A stretch of DNA of 64,000 bases from Microbacter sp. GSS18 (GCA_029319145.1 CP119753.1:1364001-1428000); one strand, 5' to 3'. Positions 31,922 through 41,678 are shown, numbered from the stretch's first letter. The notes: generated by a model not told the origin, from the sequence alone. Translations and numbers: made by a program.

Positions 31922-33763
31922 ATGGCACAGACCGTCCCCACCGCGACCGACCACGGAACCGTCGCGGTCGCCGCGACCATCGACGAGTACCTCGCGCAGA
32001 GCGACTGGCGCGTCAACGCCAACGCGAACCAGGGCTACTCGCTGGGCGGGATGATCCTGAACACCGCCGGCAAGCTCGTCGCCAACTACTGGCTCGACGA
32101 GATCTACCCGCCCGCGGCGGGGCCGGCCCACCGCGACGGCGACCTGCACATCCACGACCTCGACGTGTTCGCCGGCTACTGCGCGGGGTGGTCGCTGCGG
32201 GCGCTCCTCGAGCAGGGGTTCAACGGCATCCCGGGCCGGATCTCGTCCGCGCCGCCGCGGCATCTGTCGACCGCGACGGGGCAGATGGTCAACTTCCTCG
32301 GCACGTTGCAGAACGAGTGGGCCGGTGCCCAGGCGTTCAGCTCGGTCGACACCTATCTCGCGCCCTACGTCCGCCGCGACGGACTGGAGTACCACCAGGT
32401 GCGCCAGATCATGCAGCAGTTCGTGTTCGACCTGAACGTCCCCTCGCGCTGGGGCACGCAGACGCCGTTCACGAACCTCACGTTCGACTGGACCTGCCCC
32501 GACGACCTCGCCGACCAGCATCCGCTCGTCGGCGGAGAGGTGTGCGACTTCACCTACGGCGACCTCGCCGAGGAGATGCGGATGCTGAACCTCGCGTTCA
32601 TCGACGTCATGAGCGCCGGGGACGCGGACGGCCGGGCGTTCACGTTCCCGATCCCGACGTACAACATCACGAAGGACTTCGACTGGGACTCCCCCGAGAC
32701 CGACGCGCTGTTCGCCATGACGGCGAAGTACGGTCTGCCGTACTTCCAGAACTTCCTCAACTCCGAACTCGACCCGCACATGATCCGGTCGATGTGCTGC
32801 CGGCTGCAGCTGGACCTGACCGAGCTGCTCAAGCGCGGCAACGGCCTGTTCGGGTCGGCCGAGCAGACCGGTTCGGTCGGCGTCGTCACGATCAACTGCG
32901 CCCGCCTCGGGCACGTGCACGCGGGCGACCTCGACGGCGCGCTCGCACGGCTCGAGGAGCTCGCCGACCTCGCCCGCGACACCCTCGAGGCCAAGCGCGC
33001 GATCATCTCGCACCACATGGAGGGCGGCCTGTTCCCGTACACCCGTCGCTACCTGGGCACCCTCGAGAACCACTTCTCGACGATCGGGGTCAACGGCATC
33101 AACGAGTTCGTCCGCAACTTCACCGGCGACCGCTCCGACGTGTCGAAGCCCGAGGGCATCGCGCTCGCCACGCGGCTCCTCGACCGGCTGCGCGAGCTGC
33201 TCGTGGAGTACCAGGAGCACTCCGGCCACATGTACAACCTCGAGGCCACGCCCGCCGAGAGCGCGACGTACCGCTTCGCCAAGACCGACATCGCGCGGTT
33301 CGGCGACGCCGTCCTGCACGCCGGAACCGCCGAGAACCCCTACTACACGAATTCGTCGCAGCTGCCCGTGGACCACACCGACGACCCGTTCGAGGCCCTC
33401 ACGCTGCAGGAGTCGCTGCAGCAGAAGTACACCGGCGGCACCGTCATGCACCTGTACCTCGGCGAGGCGGCGCCCTCGGCGGCGGCGTGCAAGGCGCTCG
33501 TGCGCCGGTCGCTCGAGCGGTTCCGCATCCCGTACCTCACGATCACCCCGACCTTCTCGATCTGCCCCGTGCACGGGTACATGTCGGGCGATCACGCGAG
33601 CTGTCCGTCGTGCGGCCGGGAGTGCGAGGTGTGGACGCGGGTCATGGGGTACTTCCGCCCCGTGTCGTCGTTCAACATCGGCAAGCGCGGCGAGGCCGCC
33701 GAGCGCGTGTACTTCGCGGCCGAGAAGCTGCTGGATCGCGAGCCGGAGCCGGTCGATGCGTGA
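31922..33763 (+). CDS. nrdD: Anaerobic (class III) ribonucleoside-triphosphate reductase
   Basis: NrdD makes dNTPs from NTPs without oxygen, using a glycyl radical. This form has 613 aa and no N-terminal ATP-cone. The radical loop is RVMGYFRP with the radical Gly near residue 576. It is preceded by a zinc site of four Cys from about 548 onward (CPVHGY, CPSCGREC). The conserved NGFxGI-like QGFNGIPGRISS and the finger-loop MCCRLQLDLTEL are present. Start at 31922 has AGGAG 6 nt upstream; ATG at 31898 with GGAG is an alternative. nrdG overlaps its 3' end by 8 nt. Upstream sites tie it to the adhE/FNT set. Confidence 0.94.
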   Translation: MAQTVPTATDHGTVAVAATIDEYLAQSDWRVNANANQGYSLGGMILNTAGKLVANYWLDEIYPPAAGPAHRDGDLHIHDLDVFAGYCAGWSLRALLEQGFNGIPGRISSAPPRHLSTATGQMVNFLGTLQNEWAGAQAFSSVDTYLAPYVRRDGLEYHQVRQIMQQFVFDLNVPSRWGTQTPFTNLTFDWTCPDDLADQHPLVGGEVCDFTYGDLAEEMRMLNLAFIDVMSAGDADGRAFTFPIPTYNITKDFDWDSPETDALFAMTAKYGLPYFQNFLNSELDPHMIRSMCCRLQLDLTELLKRGNGLFGSAEQTGSVGVVTINCARLGHVHAGDLDGALARLEELADLARDTLEAKRAIISHHMEGGLFPYTRRYLGTLENHFSTIGVNGINEFVRNFTGDRSDVSKPEGIALATRLLDRLRELLVEYQEHSGHMYNLEATPAESATYRFAKTDIARFGDAVLHAGTAENPYYTNSSQLPVDHTDDPFEALTLQESLQQKYTGGTVMHLYLGEAAPSAAACKALVRRSLERFRIPYLTITPTFSICPVHGYMSGDHASCPSCGRECEVWTRVMGYFRPVSSFNIGKRGEAAERVYFAAEKLLDREPEPVDA

Positions 33764-34517
33764 GGGAGCGGATGCCGCGGGCCGCGCGCCCGCCCGCCCC
33801 GAAGAGCTGCGCATCGCCGGGATCACGCTGTTCTCGACGGTGGACTGGCCCGATCGCCTGGCCGCGACCCTCTTCCTGCAGGGGTGCCCGTGGGACTGCT
33901 TCTACTGCCACAACCCCGCCCTCATCGACCCGCGGCGTGCGGGCGGCGTCTCGTGGGACGACGCCCTCGCCGATCTGGAGTCGCGCCGCGGTCTGATCGA
34001 CGGCGTCGTGCTGTCCGGCGGCGAGCCGACGATGCAGCGCGCGACCCTGCCGGCCGTCCAGGAGCTGCGCCGCCGCGGATTCGCCGTCGGCCTGCACACC
34101 GCGGGCGCCTTCCCCCTGCTGCTGGCGCGCATCCTGCCCTTCGTGGACTGGGTGGGGCTGGACATCAAGGCGACGGCGGACGAGTACGCGACCGTGACCG
34201 GACGCGCGCGCAGCGGCGAACTCGCGTGGCGCTCGCTCGAGCTGGTGCTGGCCAGCGCCGACCTGCGGCGCGGGAGCCGGCATCCGCTCGAGTACGAGGT
34301 ACGCACGACCGCGCATCCGGCCGCGACGGACGACGACGCGCTGTGCCGCCTCGGCGATGCGATCGCCGACCGGGGCGTGAGGACGTGGGCCGTGCAGCGC
34401 GCGCGCAGCACGGGCGCCCGCTCCCCGCTCCCGCACGTGGACCCCGCCCCCGCCGGCGCACGCCTGACCCTGGACGCCCTCCCCGCCGAGCGCTTCGCGC
34501 ACCTCACCATCCGCTGA
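33756..34517 (+). CDS. nrdG: Anaerobic RNR-activating radical-SAM protein
   Basis: NrdG uses a 4Fe-4S cluster and S-adenosylmethionine to create the glycyl radical on NrdD. The 253-aa protein has the radical-SAM motif CPWDCFYC (C44, C48, C51). The GGEP motif follows as LSGGEPTMQ, and WVGLDIKAT lies in the core. The first ATG overlaps nrdD by 8 nt, implying coupled translation. It is longer than E. coli NrdG and resembles the YjjW/PflA-like NrdG form of T. maritima-type systems. A tandem duplication begins at its stop codon. Confidence 0.93.
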   Translation: MREGADAAGRAPARPEELRIAGITLFSTVDWPDRLAATLFLQGCPWDCFYCHNPALIDPRRAGGVSWDDALADLESRRGLIDGVVLSGGEPTMQRATLPAVQELRRRGFAVGLHTAGAFPLLLARILPFVDWVGLDIKATADEYATVTGRARSGELAWRSLELVLASADLRRGSRHPLEYEVRTTAHPAATDDDALCRLGDAIADRGVRTWAVQRARSTGARSPLPHVDPAPAGARLTLDALPAERFAHLTIR

Positions 34518-34545
34518 CCCCTCGCTCTCCTGACCCCTCGCTCTC
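34514..34545 (+). repeat. 16-bp tandem duplication at the nrdG stop codon
   Basis: The unit CTGACCCCTCGCTCTC occurs twice head to tail (34514-34529, 34530-34545), followed by a third CTGAC start. The first copy contains the nrdG stop codon, so the duplication repeats the stop region without altering the protein. Confidence 0.85.
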
Positions 34546-34556
34546 CTGACGTCACT

Positions 34557-34595
34557 GCGCGATAGCACCGACGGCCCGGGAAGGTGCTGTCGCGC
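34557..34595. repeat. REP-like hairpin, GCGCGATAGCACC arms
   Basis: Arms of 13 nt (34557-34569 and 34583-34595) pair with one wobble around a 13-nt loop. The AGCACC core links it to the hairpin at 35138 and the repeats at 28930-29075. It follows nrdG and may act as its terminator. Confidence 0.7.
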
Positions 34596-34696
34596 CGTCT
34601 CGGCGGGCGAGCAGGCGGGAGAGCGGATGCCAGGAGGGGCAGGGCGGACCGACCCCGGGGCCGCACCGGCCGACTGCGCTGCGACAGAATGCCGGA

Positions 34697-35116
34697 ATGG
34701 ACTATGAGCTGGATGATGCGCGCGAGCGCGTGCAGCGCGATGCGGTGTGGGAGTTCCTGTCCACGCAGGCGTATTGGGGGCGCTGGCGCTGCCGCGCCGA
34801 CCTCGATGCGCAGCTCGACAGCGCGTGGCGGGTCGTCGGCGCCTACCGCGCGGACACGGGCGACCTCGTCGGCTTCGCCCGCGCGATCTCGGACGGGGTC
34901 GCCTTCGCCTACCTCGCGGACGTCTTCGTCGCCGAGGAGCACCGCGATCAGGGCCTCGGTCGCCGCATCGTCGCGCGCATGATCGACGAGGGCCCGGGCC
35001 GGGACTTCCGCTGGACGCTGTTCACCGGCGACGCCCACGACCTCTACGCCGGCTTCGGCTTCACCGCCCCCGACGCCACCGCGATGGTCCGCCCCGCCGC
35101 CCCGCACATGCGCTGA
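34697..35116 (+). CDS. Small GNAT-family acetyltransferase
   Basis: This is a 139-aa acetyltransferase of the compact GNAT type. The acetyl-CoA loop is EEHRDQGLGRRIVARMI near residues 79-95, and the late LYAGFGFTAP segment is typical of the family. The acceptor is unknown. CAGAAT at 34685-34690 ends 6 nt before the ATG and there is no Shine-Dalgarno, so the mRNA is probably leaderless. The gap 34596-34696 upstream shows nothing else. Confidence 0.85.
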   Translation: MDYELDDARERVQRDAVWEFLSTQAYWGRWRCRADLDAQLDSAWRVVGAYRADTGDLVGFARAISDGVAFAYLADVFVAEEHRDQGLGRRIVARMIDEGPGRDFRWTLFTGDAHDLYAGFGFTAPDATAMVRPAAPHMR

Positions 35117-35137
35117 AGGCTCAAGCGCCGTAAGCCC

Positions 35138-35176
35138 GCAACAGCACCTGATTCCGGCAGGAATCGGTGCTGTTGC
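35138..35176. repeat. REP-like hairpin, GCAACAGCACC arms
   Basis: An 11-bp outer stem (GCAACAGCACC, 35138-35148, with 35166-35176) continues after one bulged T into a 6-bp GATTCC stem closed by a GGCA loop. It separates the convergent GNAT and der genes. The arms share the RACAGCACC core with two other gaps of the window. Confidence 0.8.
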
Positions 35177-35213
35177 GAGGTCACGTCGGTCGACCGAGCG
35201 GAAAGCGCGGGTC

Positions 35214-36746
35214 TCAGCGCTTGCGGCGCTCGCGCACCCGCATGTTCGTCACGATCGGGGTGCCCTCGAAGCCGTACAGCTCGCGCAGGCGACGCTGGAT
35301 GAAGCGGCGGTAGCCGGGGTCGAGGAAGCCGGTCGTGAACAGCACGAAGGTCGGCGGGCGCGTGCCCGCCTGCGTCCCGAACAGGATGCGCGGCTGCTTG
35401 CCGCCGCGCAGCGGGTGCGGGTGCTCGGCGACGAGCTCGGAGAGGAACGCGTTGAACTTGCCGGTCGGGATGCGCTGATCCCACGACTGCAGGGCGGTCT
35501 CGAGCGCCGGGACGAGCTTGTCGAGGTGCCGGCCGGTGCGCGCCGAGATGTTCACGCGCGGCGCCCACGCGACGTGCGCGAGGTCCTGCTCGATCTCGCG
35601 CTCGAGGTAGCGGCGGCGATCGGCGTTCTCCATGTCGTCGTCGTTCAGGCGGTCCCACTTGTTGAACGCCAGCACGAGCGCCCGGCCCGACTCGAGCACG
35701 AGGTCGATGATGTTGAGGTCCTGCACGCTGATCGACTGCGACACGTCGAGGACGACGACCGCGACCTCGGCCTTCTCGAGCGCGGCCGATGTGCGCAGCG
35801 ACGCGTAGAAGTCGGCGCCCTGCTGCAGGTGCACGCGACGGCGGATGCCGGCGGTGTCGACGAACCGCCACATCTTGCCGCCGAGCTCGACGACCTCGTC
35901 GACCGGGTCGCGCGTCGTGCCGGCGAGCTCGTTGACGACGACGCGCTCCTCGCCCGCGGCCTTGTTCAGCAGCGACGACTTGCCGACGTTGGGGCGTCCC
36001 AGGATCGCGACGCGTCGGGGGCCGCCGATCTCGTGCTTGGCGACCGCCGAGACGTCCGGCAGCACCTTCATGATCTCGTCGAGCAGGTCGGCGACGCCGC
36101 GGCCGTGGATCGCCGAGACGGGGTGCGGCTCGCCGAGGCCCAGGTTCCACAGCGCGGCGGCCTCGGGCTCCTGCCGGCCGTCGTCGATCTTGTTGGCGAC
36201 GAGGAAGACGGGCTTGCCGCTGCGGCGCAGCAGCTTCACGACGTGCTCGTCGGTGCTCGTGGCCCCGACCATGGCGTCCACGACGAACAGCACGACATCC
36301 GAGAGGTCGATCGCGACCTCGGCCTGCGCGGCGACGGAACGGTCGATGCCGCGCGCGTCGGGTTCCCAGCCGCCGGTGTCCACGAGGGTGAACCGGCGGT
36401 CGAGCCACTCCGCCTTGTACGAGACGCGGTCGCGCGTGACGCCCGGGGTGTCCTCGACGACGGCCTCGCGGCGGCCGAGGATGCGGTTGACCAGGGCGGA
36501 CTTGCCCACGTTCGGGCGCCCCACGATCGCGACGACGGGCAGCGCGGGCAGCATCTCGATGCCGTCCTCGCCGGCGGCGACGCCCGCGAGGATCGCGGCG
36601 TCCTCGTCGTCGAGGTCGTAGTCCTCGAGTCCGGCGCGCAGCGACGCGGCGCGCTGCTCGGCGAGCTCGTCGTCCAGGCCCGCCAGCGTCTCAGCGAGGT
36701 GGTCCTCGCCGTCGTAGTCGTCGAAGTCGGTGTCGTCAGCGGCCAT
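35214..36746 (-). CDS. der: Ribosome-assembly GTPase Der (EngA)
   Basis: Der is a double GTPase needed for 50S maturation. The 510-aa protein has an acidic N-terminal extension of about 65 residues. Two G domains follow, each with GRPNVGKS (near 77 and 250), DTGG/DTAG switch II, and NKID/NKWD. A KH-like C-terminal domain ends with [10 protein letters not shown]. Last gene of the parA-scpA-scpB-rluB-tyrA-cmk-der run; its start overlaps the cmk end by 11 nt. Confidence 0.97.
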   Translation of the reverse strand: MAADDTDFDDYDGEDHLAETLAGLDDELAEQRAASLRAGLEDYDLDDEDAAILAGVAAGEDGIEMLPALPVVAIVGRPNVGKSALVNRILGRREAVVEDTPGVTRDRVSYKAEWLDRRFTLVDTGGWEPDARGIDRSVAAQAEVAIDLSDVVLFVVDAMVGATSTDEHVVKLLRRSGKPVFLVANKIDDGRQEPEAAALWNLGLGEPHPVSAIHGRGVADLLDEIMKVLPDVSAVAKHEIGGPRRVAILGRPNVGKSSLLNKAAGEERVVVNELAGTTRDPVDEVVELGGKMWRFVDTAGIRRRVHLQQGADFYASLRTSAALEKAEVAVVVLDVSQSISVQDLNIIDLVLESGRALVLAFNKWDRLNDDDMENADRRRYLEREIEQDLAHVAWAPRVNISARTGRHLDKLVPALETALQSWDQRIPTGKFNAFLSELVAEHPHPLRGGKQPRILFGTQAGTRPPTFVLFTTGFLDPGYRRFIQRRLRELYGFEGTPIVTNMRVRERRKR

Positions 36747-37437
36747 CGTCGGTTCCCGTCTTCGGCGCGAGTGCGGATGCCACGACGTCGAGCACCGCGG
36801 ACACGGTCTGCTCGAAATCGAGGTCGGTGGAGTCGACCACGGTGACGCCGGGGGCGGCGGTGAGGAAGTCGACGACCTTGGAGTCGGCGGCGTCGCGCTG
36901 CGCCATGGCGCTGGCGACCTCGACGGCGTCGTGGCTGGTCAGCTCGGCGGAGCGGCGGGCCGCGCGCACCTCGGGCGAGGCCGTGAGCAGGATGCGCACG
37001 GGTGCGTCGGGGGCGACCACGGTCGTGATGTCGCGCCCCTCGACGACGACACCGTCCCGCCCGGACGCCGCCACGAGCGAGCGGAACAGCCCGTTGGCGG
37101 ACTGGCGCACCGCGGGCACGCGCGCGACACCGCTGACGGCGTCGCTCACGCGGGGCTCGCGGATCGCCTCGGTCACGTCGGTGTCGCCGACCTGGACACG
37201 GTAGGCGTCGGGGTCCAGCGCGATGCCGAATTCGAAGTCCCCGGTCACCTCGAGGACGCTCGTGGCGTCCGACGTGTCGATGCCGTGCTCGAGGGCGTGC
37301 CACGCGAAGGCGCGGTAGGCGGCGCCGGTGTCGAGGTAGCCGAAGCCGAGACGGCGGGCCACCTCCTTGGACACACTGGACTTGCCGCTGCCGGCGGGGC
37401 CGTCGATCGCGACGATCATCGGGTCGCTGTCAGTCAT
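36736..37437 (-). CDS. cmk: Cytidylate kinase
   Basis: The enzyme phosphorylates CMP and dCMP with ATP. The 233-aa protein has the P-loop [13 protein letters not shown] near residue 12, the [11 protein letters not shown] motif and a [14 protein letters not shown]-binding stretch, plus a typical RRxxE-like lid (ARRSAEL). ATG at 37437 is chosen because the longer frame lacks support. It overlaps tyrA by 8 nt and der by 11 nt. Confidence 0.96.
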   Translation of the reverse strand: MTDSDPMIVAIDGPAGSGKSSVSKEVARRLGFGYLDTGAAYRAFAWHALEHGIDTSDATSVLEVTGDFEFGIALDPDAYRVQVGDTDVTEAIREPRVSDAVSGVARVPAVRQSANGLFRSLVAASGRDGVVVEGRDITTVVAPDAPVRILLTASPEVRAARRSAELTSHDAVEVASAMAQRDAADSKVVDFLTAAPGVTVVDSTDLDFEQTVSAVLDVVASALAPKTGTDDGR

Positions 37438-38548
37438 TGGTACTCGCAATCTTCCATCCGCGGGCGGTGAGCCCGTCGATCGCACGCTGCACCGCCGTCG
37501 GGACGACGCTGATCTCGGCGAGGCCGAACAGCGCTCCGGGCGAGTGCTCCATGCGGAAATCCTCGACGTTGACGTCGAGTGCGCCGAGGTCGCCGAACAG
37601 GCGCCCCAGCTGGCCGGGACGGTCGTCGACCATGACGACGACCGGCTCGAAACGTCTGTTCTGCCCGTGCTTGCCGGGCAGCCGATCCACACCCTGGTTG
37701 CCGCGGCGGATCGTGTCGGCGACAGCACGTCGGGCCCCCGGTGCGTCGGGCTCGCGCAGCGCATCGGCCACCGACGCGAGGTCGCCGGCGAGGGCGTCGA
37801 GCACGTCGACGACGGGAGCGGCGTTGGCGCCGAGGATCTGCACCCACAGCTCGGGGGCGGATGCCGCGATGCGCGTCGTGTCGCGCACGCCCTGGCCGGC
37901 GAGGCTCAGCGAGCCGTCGGGGGCGTCGACGAACCGTCCGGCGAGCAGGCTCGACACCAGCTGGGGAACGTGTGAGACCAGCGCGACCGAGCGGTCGTGG
38001 TCCTCGGGGCTCATCTCGACGGGCATGGCGCCGAGGTCGAGCGCGAGCGCTTCGACGAGGGCGAGGTCGGGCGCCGCGGTCTCCTCGTCGCGGCACACCA
38101 CCCACGGGCGGCCGACGAAGATGTCGGCGCGCGCGGCGATCGCTCCGCCGCGCTCGCGTCCGGCGAGCGGGTGCGAGCCGATGTAGCGGGCGATGTCGAC
38201 ACCGCGCTCGCGCAGCGTGCGCAGCGGCTCGAGCTTGACGCTTGCGACGTCGGTGACGACGGCGTCGGGGTGCGCGCGCAGCTCGCGCTCGATGACGTCG
38301 GCGGTGACGTCGGGCGGCACGGCGACCACGACCAGCGCGGGGCGGTCGTCGTCGCGTGCGGCGCGCCCGGCCCCGTAGTCGATGGCCAGCCGCAGCTGCG
38401 CCGGCGACGAATCGGCCAGCGCCACGTCGACGCCGAGGCCCGACAGGGCGTGGCCGATGCTCGATCCGAGCAGCCCCGCGCCGACGATGCGCACGGTGCC
38501 GCGCACGCGCGCGGCCGCGCGCGCGTGTGCTGCCGTGGTGTCGGTCAC
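37430..38548 (-). CDS. tyrA: Prephenate dehydrogenase with C-terminal ACT domain
   Basis: The enzyme oxidatively decarboxylates prephenate for tyrosine synthesis. The 372-aa protein has the NAD motif [10 protein letters not shown] near residue 24 and the active-site His region [13 protein letters not shown] near 143. The ACT domain in the last 75 residues ([20 protein letters not shown]) would bind tyrosine for feedback. Overlaps rluB by 4 nt and cmk by 8 nt. Confidence 0.93.
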   Translation of the reverse strand: MTDTTAAHARAAARVRGTVRIVGAGLLGSSIGHALSGLGVDVALADSSPAQLRLAIDYGAGRAARDDDRPALVVVAVPPDVTADVIERELRAHPDAVVTDVASVKLEPLRTLRERGVDIARYIGSHPLAGRERGGAIAARADIFVGRPWVVCRDEETAAPDLALVEALALDLGAMPVEMSPEDHDRSVALVSHVPQLVSSLLAGRFVDAPDGSLSLAGQGVRDTTRIAASAPELWVQILGANAAPVVDVLDALAGDLASVADALREPDAPGARRAVADTIRRGNQGVDRLPGKHGQNRRFEPVVVMVDDRPGQLGRLFGDLGALDVNVEDFRMEHSPGALFGLAEISVVPTAVQRAIDGLTARGWKIASTND

Positions 38549-39351
38549 GTGGTCTCCTGATCGCGGGGCGACCGGGGGTCCGCGTCCGCCGAACCGGGCG
38601 TGACGTCGTTCGTCGCCTGGCGCGCCAGCGTCAGCAGCGCGCCCCGCTCCACTTTAGTCAACTCGCGGGTGCGCCCGGCTGGAAGAGTTCCCAGGTGGAG
38701 GGGCCCGAACTGCCGCCGCACGAGTTCGACCACGGGGTGGCCGACGGCGGCCATCATGCGCCGCACGATGCGGTTGCGTCCGGAATGCAGCGTCAGCTCG
38801 ACGAGCGACCCGCCGCCTTCGGCCGACGCCGTGAGCAGCCGCGCCTTGTCGGCCGCGATCGGCCCGTCCTCGAGCTCGACGCCCTTGGTCAGACGCGCGA
38901 TCGTCTGCGGGGTCACGCGTCCGTCGACCTTGGCGATGTACACCTTGGTGACGCCGAACGAGGGGTGGGCCAGGATGTGGGCGAGCTCGCCGTCGTTGGT
39001 GAGGACGAGCAGTCCGCTGGTGTCGGCATCCAGTCGCCCGACGTTGTAGAGGCGCTCGGCCCACTCCTTCGTGAAGCGCCGCAGATCGGGGCGCCCGCGG
39101 TCGTCCTTCATCGAGCTCACGACGCCGGTGGGCTTGTTGAGCATGAGGTAGCGCTTGGTCTGGTCGAGCTGGATCGCGGTGCCGTCGACGTCGACGCTCG
39201 CGGTCTCGGGGTCGATGCGCGTGCCGAGCTCGGTGACCACGACACCGTCGACGCGGACGCGCCCCTCGACGATCAGCTGCTCGGCGACCCGGCGCGAGGC
39301 CACGCCGGCGTTGGCCAGGACCTTCTGCAGGCGAACGCCGTCATCGCTCAT
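38545..39351 (-). CDS. rluB: 23S rRNA pseudouridine synthase, RluB/RsuA family
   Basis: The enzyme converts a uridine of 23S rRNA to pseudouridine. The 268-aa protein has an N-terminal S4 domain (RLQKVLANAGVASRRVAEQLI) and the catalytic motif GRLDADTSGLLVLTNDG with the active Asp near 107. The late GRNRIVRRMMAAVGHPV is the family signature. Start overlaps the scpB stop by 4 nt. Confidence 0.93.
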   Translation of the reverse strand: MSDDGVRLQKVLANAGVASRRVAEQLIVEGRVRVDGVVVTELGTRIDPETASVDVDGTAIQLDQTKRYLMLNKPTGVVSSMKDDRGRPDLRRFTKEWAERLYNVGRLDADTSGLLVLTNDGELAHILAHPSFGVTKVYIAKVDGRVTPQTIARLTKGVELEDGPIAADKARLLTASAEGGGSLVELTLHSGRNRIVRRMMAAVGHPVVELVRRQFGPLHLGTLPAGRTRELTKVERGALLTLARQATNDVTPGSADADPRSPRDQETT

Positions 39352-39923
39352 CGCGGCACCTCCTCGTCGAAGCCGCGGGTGCCGTCGTCCAGCAGCGGCG
39401 AGATGTGGGGCAGCTCGTCGAGGGAGTTGATGCCCAGATGCACCAGGAGCGCGTCGGAGGTGCCGTAGTTGATCGCACCGGTCTCGGGGTCGGCGAACTT
39501 CTCCTCGATGAGCCCACGCGACATCAGGGTGCGCACCACCGAGTCGACGTTGACCGCCCTGATCGCGGCGACCTGACCGCGCGTCACGGGCTGCTTGTAG
39601 GCGATCACCGCGAGGGTCTCGAGCGCGGCCTGGGACAGGCGGGAGGGCGCCTGCGCACCGACGAAGTCCTTCACGACGCCGTCGAGCTCTTCGCGGACGT
39701 AGAGCCGCCAGCCGCCGCCGACCTCGCGCAGCTCGAAGCCGCGCCGCGGGCCGCCGGCGAGACCGTCGTAGTCGGTCACGAGCGACTCGATCGCCTGGCG
39801 CACGGCGGCGACGGGAGCGCTGACGGCGGTGGCCAGGCTCACCAGGCTCTGCGGCTCGTCGACCACCAGCAGGATCGCCTCCAGCCGCCGCGCGACGTCG
39901 CTGAGAATGTCGTCATCGGTCAT
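39348..39923 (-). CDS. scpB: Segregation and condensation protein B
   Basis: ScpB is the winged-helix kite subunit of the SMC-ScpAB condensin. The 191-aa protein has RRLEAILLVVDEP at its start and the conserved LSQAALETLAVIAYKQPVTRG followed by VRTLMSRGLIEE. ATG 39923 is used, overlapping the scpA end by 11 nt. The frame is open further upstream, into scpA. Confidence 0.95.
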   Translation of the reverse strand: MTDDDILSDVARRLEAILLVVDEPQSLVSLATAVSAPVAAVRQAIESLVTDYDGLAGGPRRGFELREVGGGWRLYVREELDGVVKDFVGAQAPSRLSQAALETLAVIAYKQPVTRGQVAAIRAVNVDSVVRTLMSRGLIEEKFADPETGAINYGTSDALLVHLGINSLDELPHISPLLDDGTRGFDEEVPR

Positions 39924-40779
39924 AGTCGGCTCCCAACGTGGCGAGGTTCTCATCGGACCAGCGTTCGGCGGTCCAGCGCAGCGTCAGCTCCCCCAGCGGC
40001 TCCAGCTGCTCGAAGCCCAGCGCGGCGTGGCGGTACAGCTCGAGCACCGACAGGAACCGCGCGACGATCACACCGGGCTGCGCCACACCCGACACCAGCT
40101 CGCGGAACGACATCGTCCCGGCCTCCCGCAGCAGCGTGACCACGACGGCCGCCTGCTCGCGGATGCTGATCAGCGGCGCGTGCAGGTGGTCGAGCCCCAC
40201 GTGCGGGATCTCCTTGGGCGCGAAGGCCAGGACGGCGAGCGCGGCGAAGTCGTCCGCACTGAGCGTCCACTTCAGCTCGGGCACCGCGTCGCGGTACTTC
40301 TGCTCGAGCCGCACCTGCCGCACGTGCCGGTGCTCCTCGCGCTGCAGGCACCGCGAGAACCACGCCGAGACCTCCTTGAACGCGCGATACTGCAGCAGCC
40401 GCGCGAACAGCAGGTCACGGGCCTCCAGCAGGGCCACCGACTCGGCATCCACCAGCTCGCCCTGGGGCAGCAGCCCCGCGACCTTCATGTCCAGCAGCGT
40501 CGCGGCGACGACGAGGAACTCCGACGCCTCGTCCAGCTCCTCGGCGCTGAGGCCCCGCAGATACGCGATGAACTCGTCCGTCACCTTCGACAGCGCGATC
40601 TCGGTGATGTCCATCTCGTGCTTCGAGATGAGGTTCAGCAGCAGGTCGAAGGGGCCGTCGAAGTTCGCCAGCGAGACCCGGAAGACATCCTCGCGGGCTT
40701 CGCCGTCCGGGGCGCGCGCGTCGTCCGGGCCGTCGGGCTCGCTCGGGGACCCGGGACCGGGCTCAGGCGACGGCGCCAC
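39913..40779 (-). CDS. scpA: Segregation and condensation protein A
   Basis: ScpA is the kleisin that bridges SMC heads. The 288-aa protein has a charged N-terminal tail, then VSLANFDGPFDLLLNLISKHEMDITEI-type kleisin sequence near residues 35-62, a middle SEFLVVAATLLDMKV, and the C-terminal winged helix (FLSVLELYRHAALGFEQ). The first ATG lies inside the parA end (17-nt overlap); a slightly later start cannot be excluded. Confidence 0.95.
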   Translation of the reverse strand: MAPSPEPGPGSPSEPDGPDDARAPDGEAREDVFRVSLANFDGPFDLLLNLISKHEMDITEIALSKVTDEFIAYLRGLSAEELDEASEFLVVAATLLDMKVAGLLPQGELVDAESVALLEARDLLFARLLQYRAFKEVSAWFSRCLQREEHRHVRQVRLEQKYRDAVPELKWTLSADDFAALAVLAFAPKEIPHVGLDHLHAPLISIREQAAVVVTLLREAGTMSFRELVSGVAQPGVIVARFLSVLELYRHAALGFEQLEPLGELTLRWTAERWSDENLATLGADYDR

Positions 40780-41647
40780 GGGCGACCAGCTCCCGCGCGA
40801 GGCGCAGGTAGGCCTGGGCGGCCGCGTGCTCCGGCGCGAACTCGGTGATGGGCATGCCCGACACCGAGGCGTCGGGGAACTTCACGGTCCGGCCGATGAC
40901 GGTCTCGAGCACATCGTCGCCGAAGGCTTCGACGACGCGCTCGAGGACCTCGCGCGAGTGCAGCGTGCGCGGGTCGTACATCGTCGCCAGCACCCCGTCG
41001 AGCGTGATCGACGGGTTGAGGCGGTCGCGCACCTTCTCGATCGTCTCGATGAGGAGGGCCACGCCGCGCAGCGCGAAGTACTCGCACTCGAGCGGGATGA
41101 CGACACCGTGGCTCGCCGTCAGCGCGTTGACCGTGAGCAGCCCGAGCGAGGGCTGGCAGTCGATGAGGATGACGTCGTAGTCGCCGGAGAGACGGCGCAG
41201 CGCCCGCGAGAGCGTCTGCTCGCGCGCCACCTCGTTGACGAGGTGGACCTCTGCGGCCGACAGGTCGATGTTCGCCGGGATCAGGTCGAGGTTCTCGACG
41301 GCGGTGGGAACGACGATCTCGTGCGGATCGCGCTTGCCGTCCAGCAGCAGGTCGTACACCGTCGGGATCTCGTGCGTGGGGATCCCCAGGCCCGCCGACA
41401 GCGCCCCCTGCGGGTCGAAGTCGACGGCGAGCACCTTGCGCCCGTAGTCGGCCAGGGCCGCCGCCAGGTTGATCGTGGTCGTGGTCTTGCCGACCCCGCC
41501 CTTCTGGTTGCACAGCGCGATGATCCGCGCGGGACCGTGGCTGTCGAGCTTCGCCGGCGTGGGGAAGCCGTGGTACGGACGACCGGTCGGACCGATCAGC
41601 GTCTCTTCCTCGTTCACCGCCGTCGCGCCCCGCTTGCTGCCCGCCAC
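40763..41647 (-). CDS. ParA-family ATPase
   Basis: This is a 294-aa MinD/ParA-type ATPase. The deviant Walker A is KGGVGKTTT near residue 52, Walker B is DVILIDCQPSLG and the switch region has VDFDPQG. In Actinobacteria this paralogue sits before scpAB rather than beside parB-oriC, so a role in condensin loading or chromosome organisation is inferred. GTG at 41647 has AGGAG 5 nt upstream, and a TACAAT -10 at 41679-41684 (minus) fits the promoter of the whole run to der. Confidence 0.93.
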   Translation of the reverse strand: MAGSKRGATAVNEEETLIGPTGRPYHGFPTPAKLDSHGPARIIALCNQKGGVGKTTTTINLAAALADYGRKVLAVDFDPQGALSAGLGIPTHEIPTVYDLLLDGKRDPHEIVVPTAVENLDLIPANIDLSAAEVHLVNEVAREQTLSRALRRLSGDYDVILIDCQPSLGLLTVNALTASHGVVIPLECEYFALRGVALLIETIEKVRDRLNPSITLDGVLATMYDPRTLHSREVLERVVEAFGDDVLETVIGRTVKFPDASVSGMPITEFAPEHAAAQAYLRLARELVARGAVA

Positions 41648-41678
41648 CGACTCTCCTGACTTCGCCTGCGTTCGCTCG

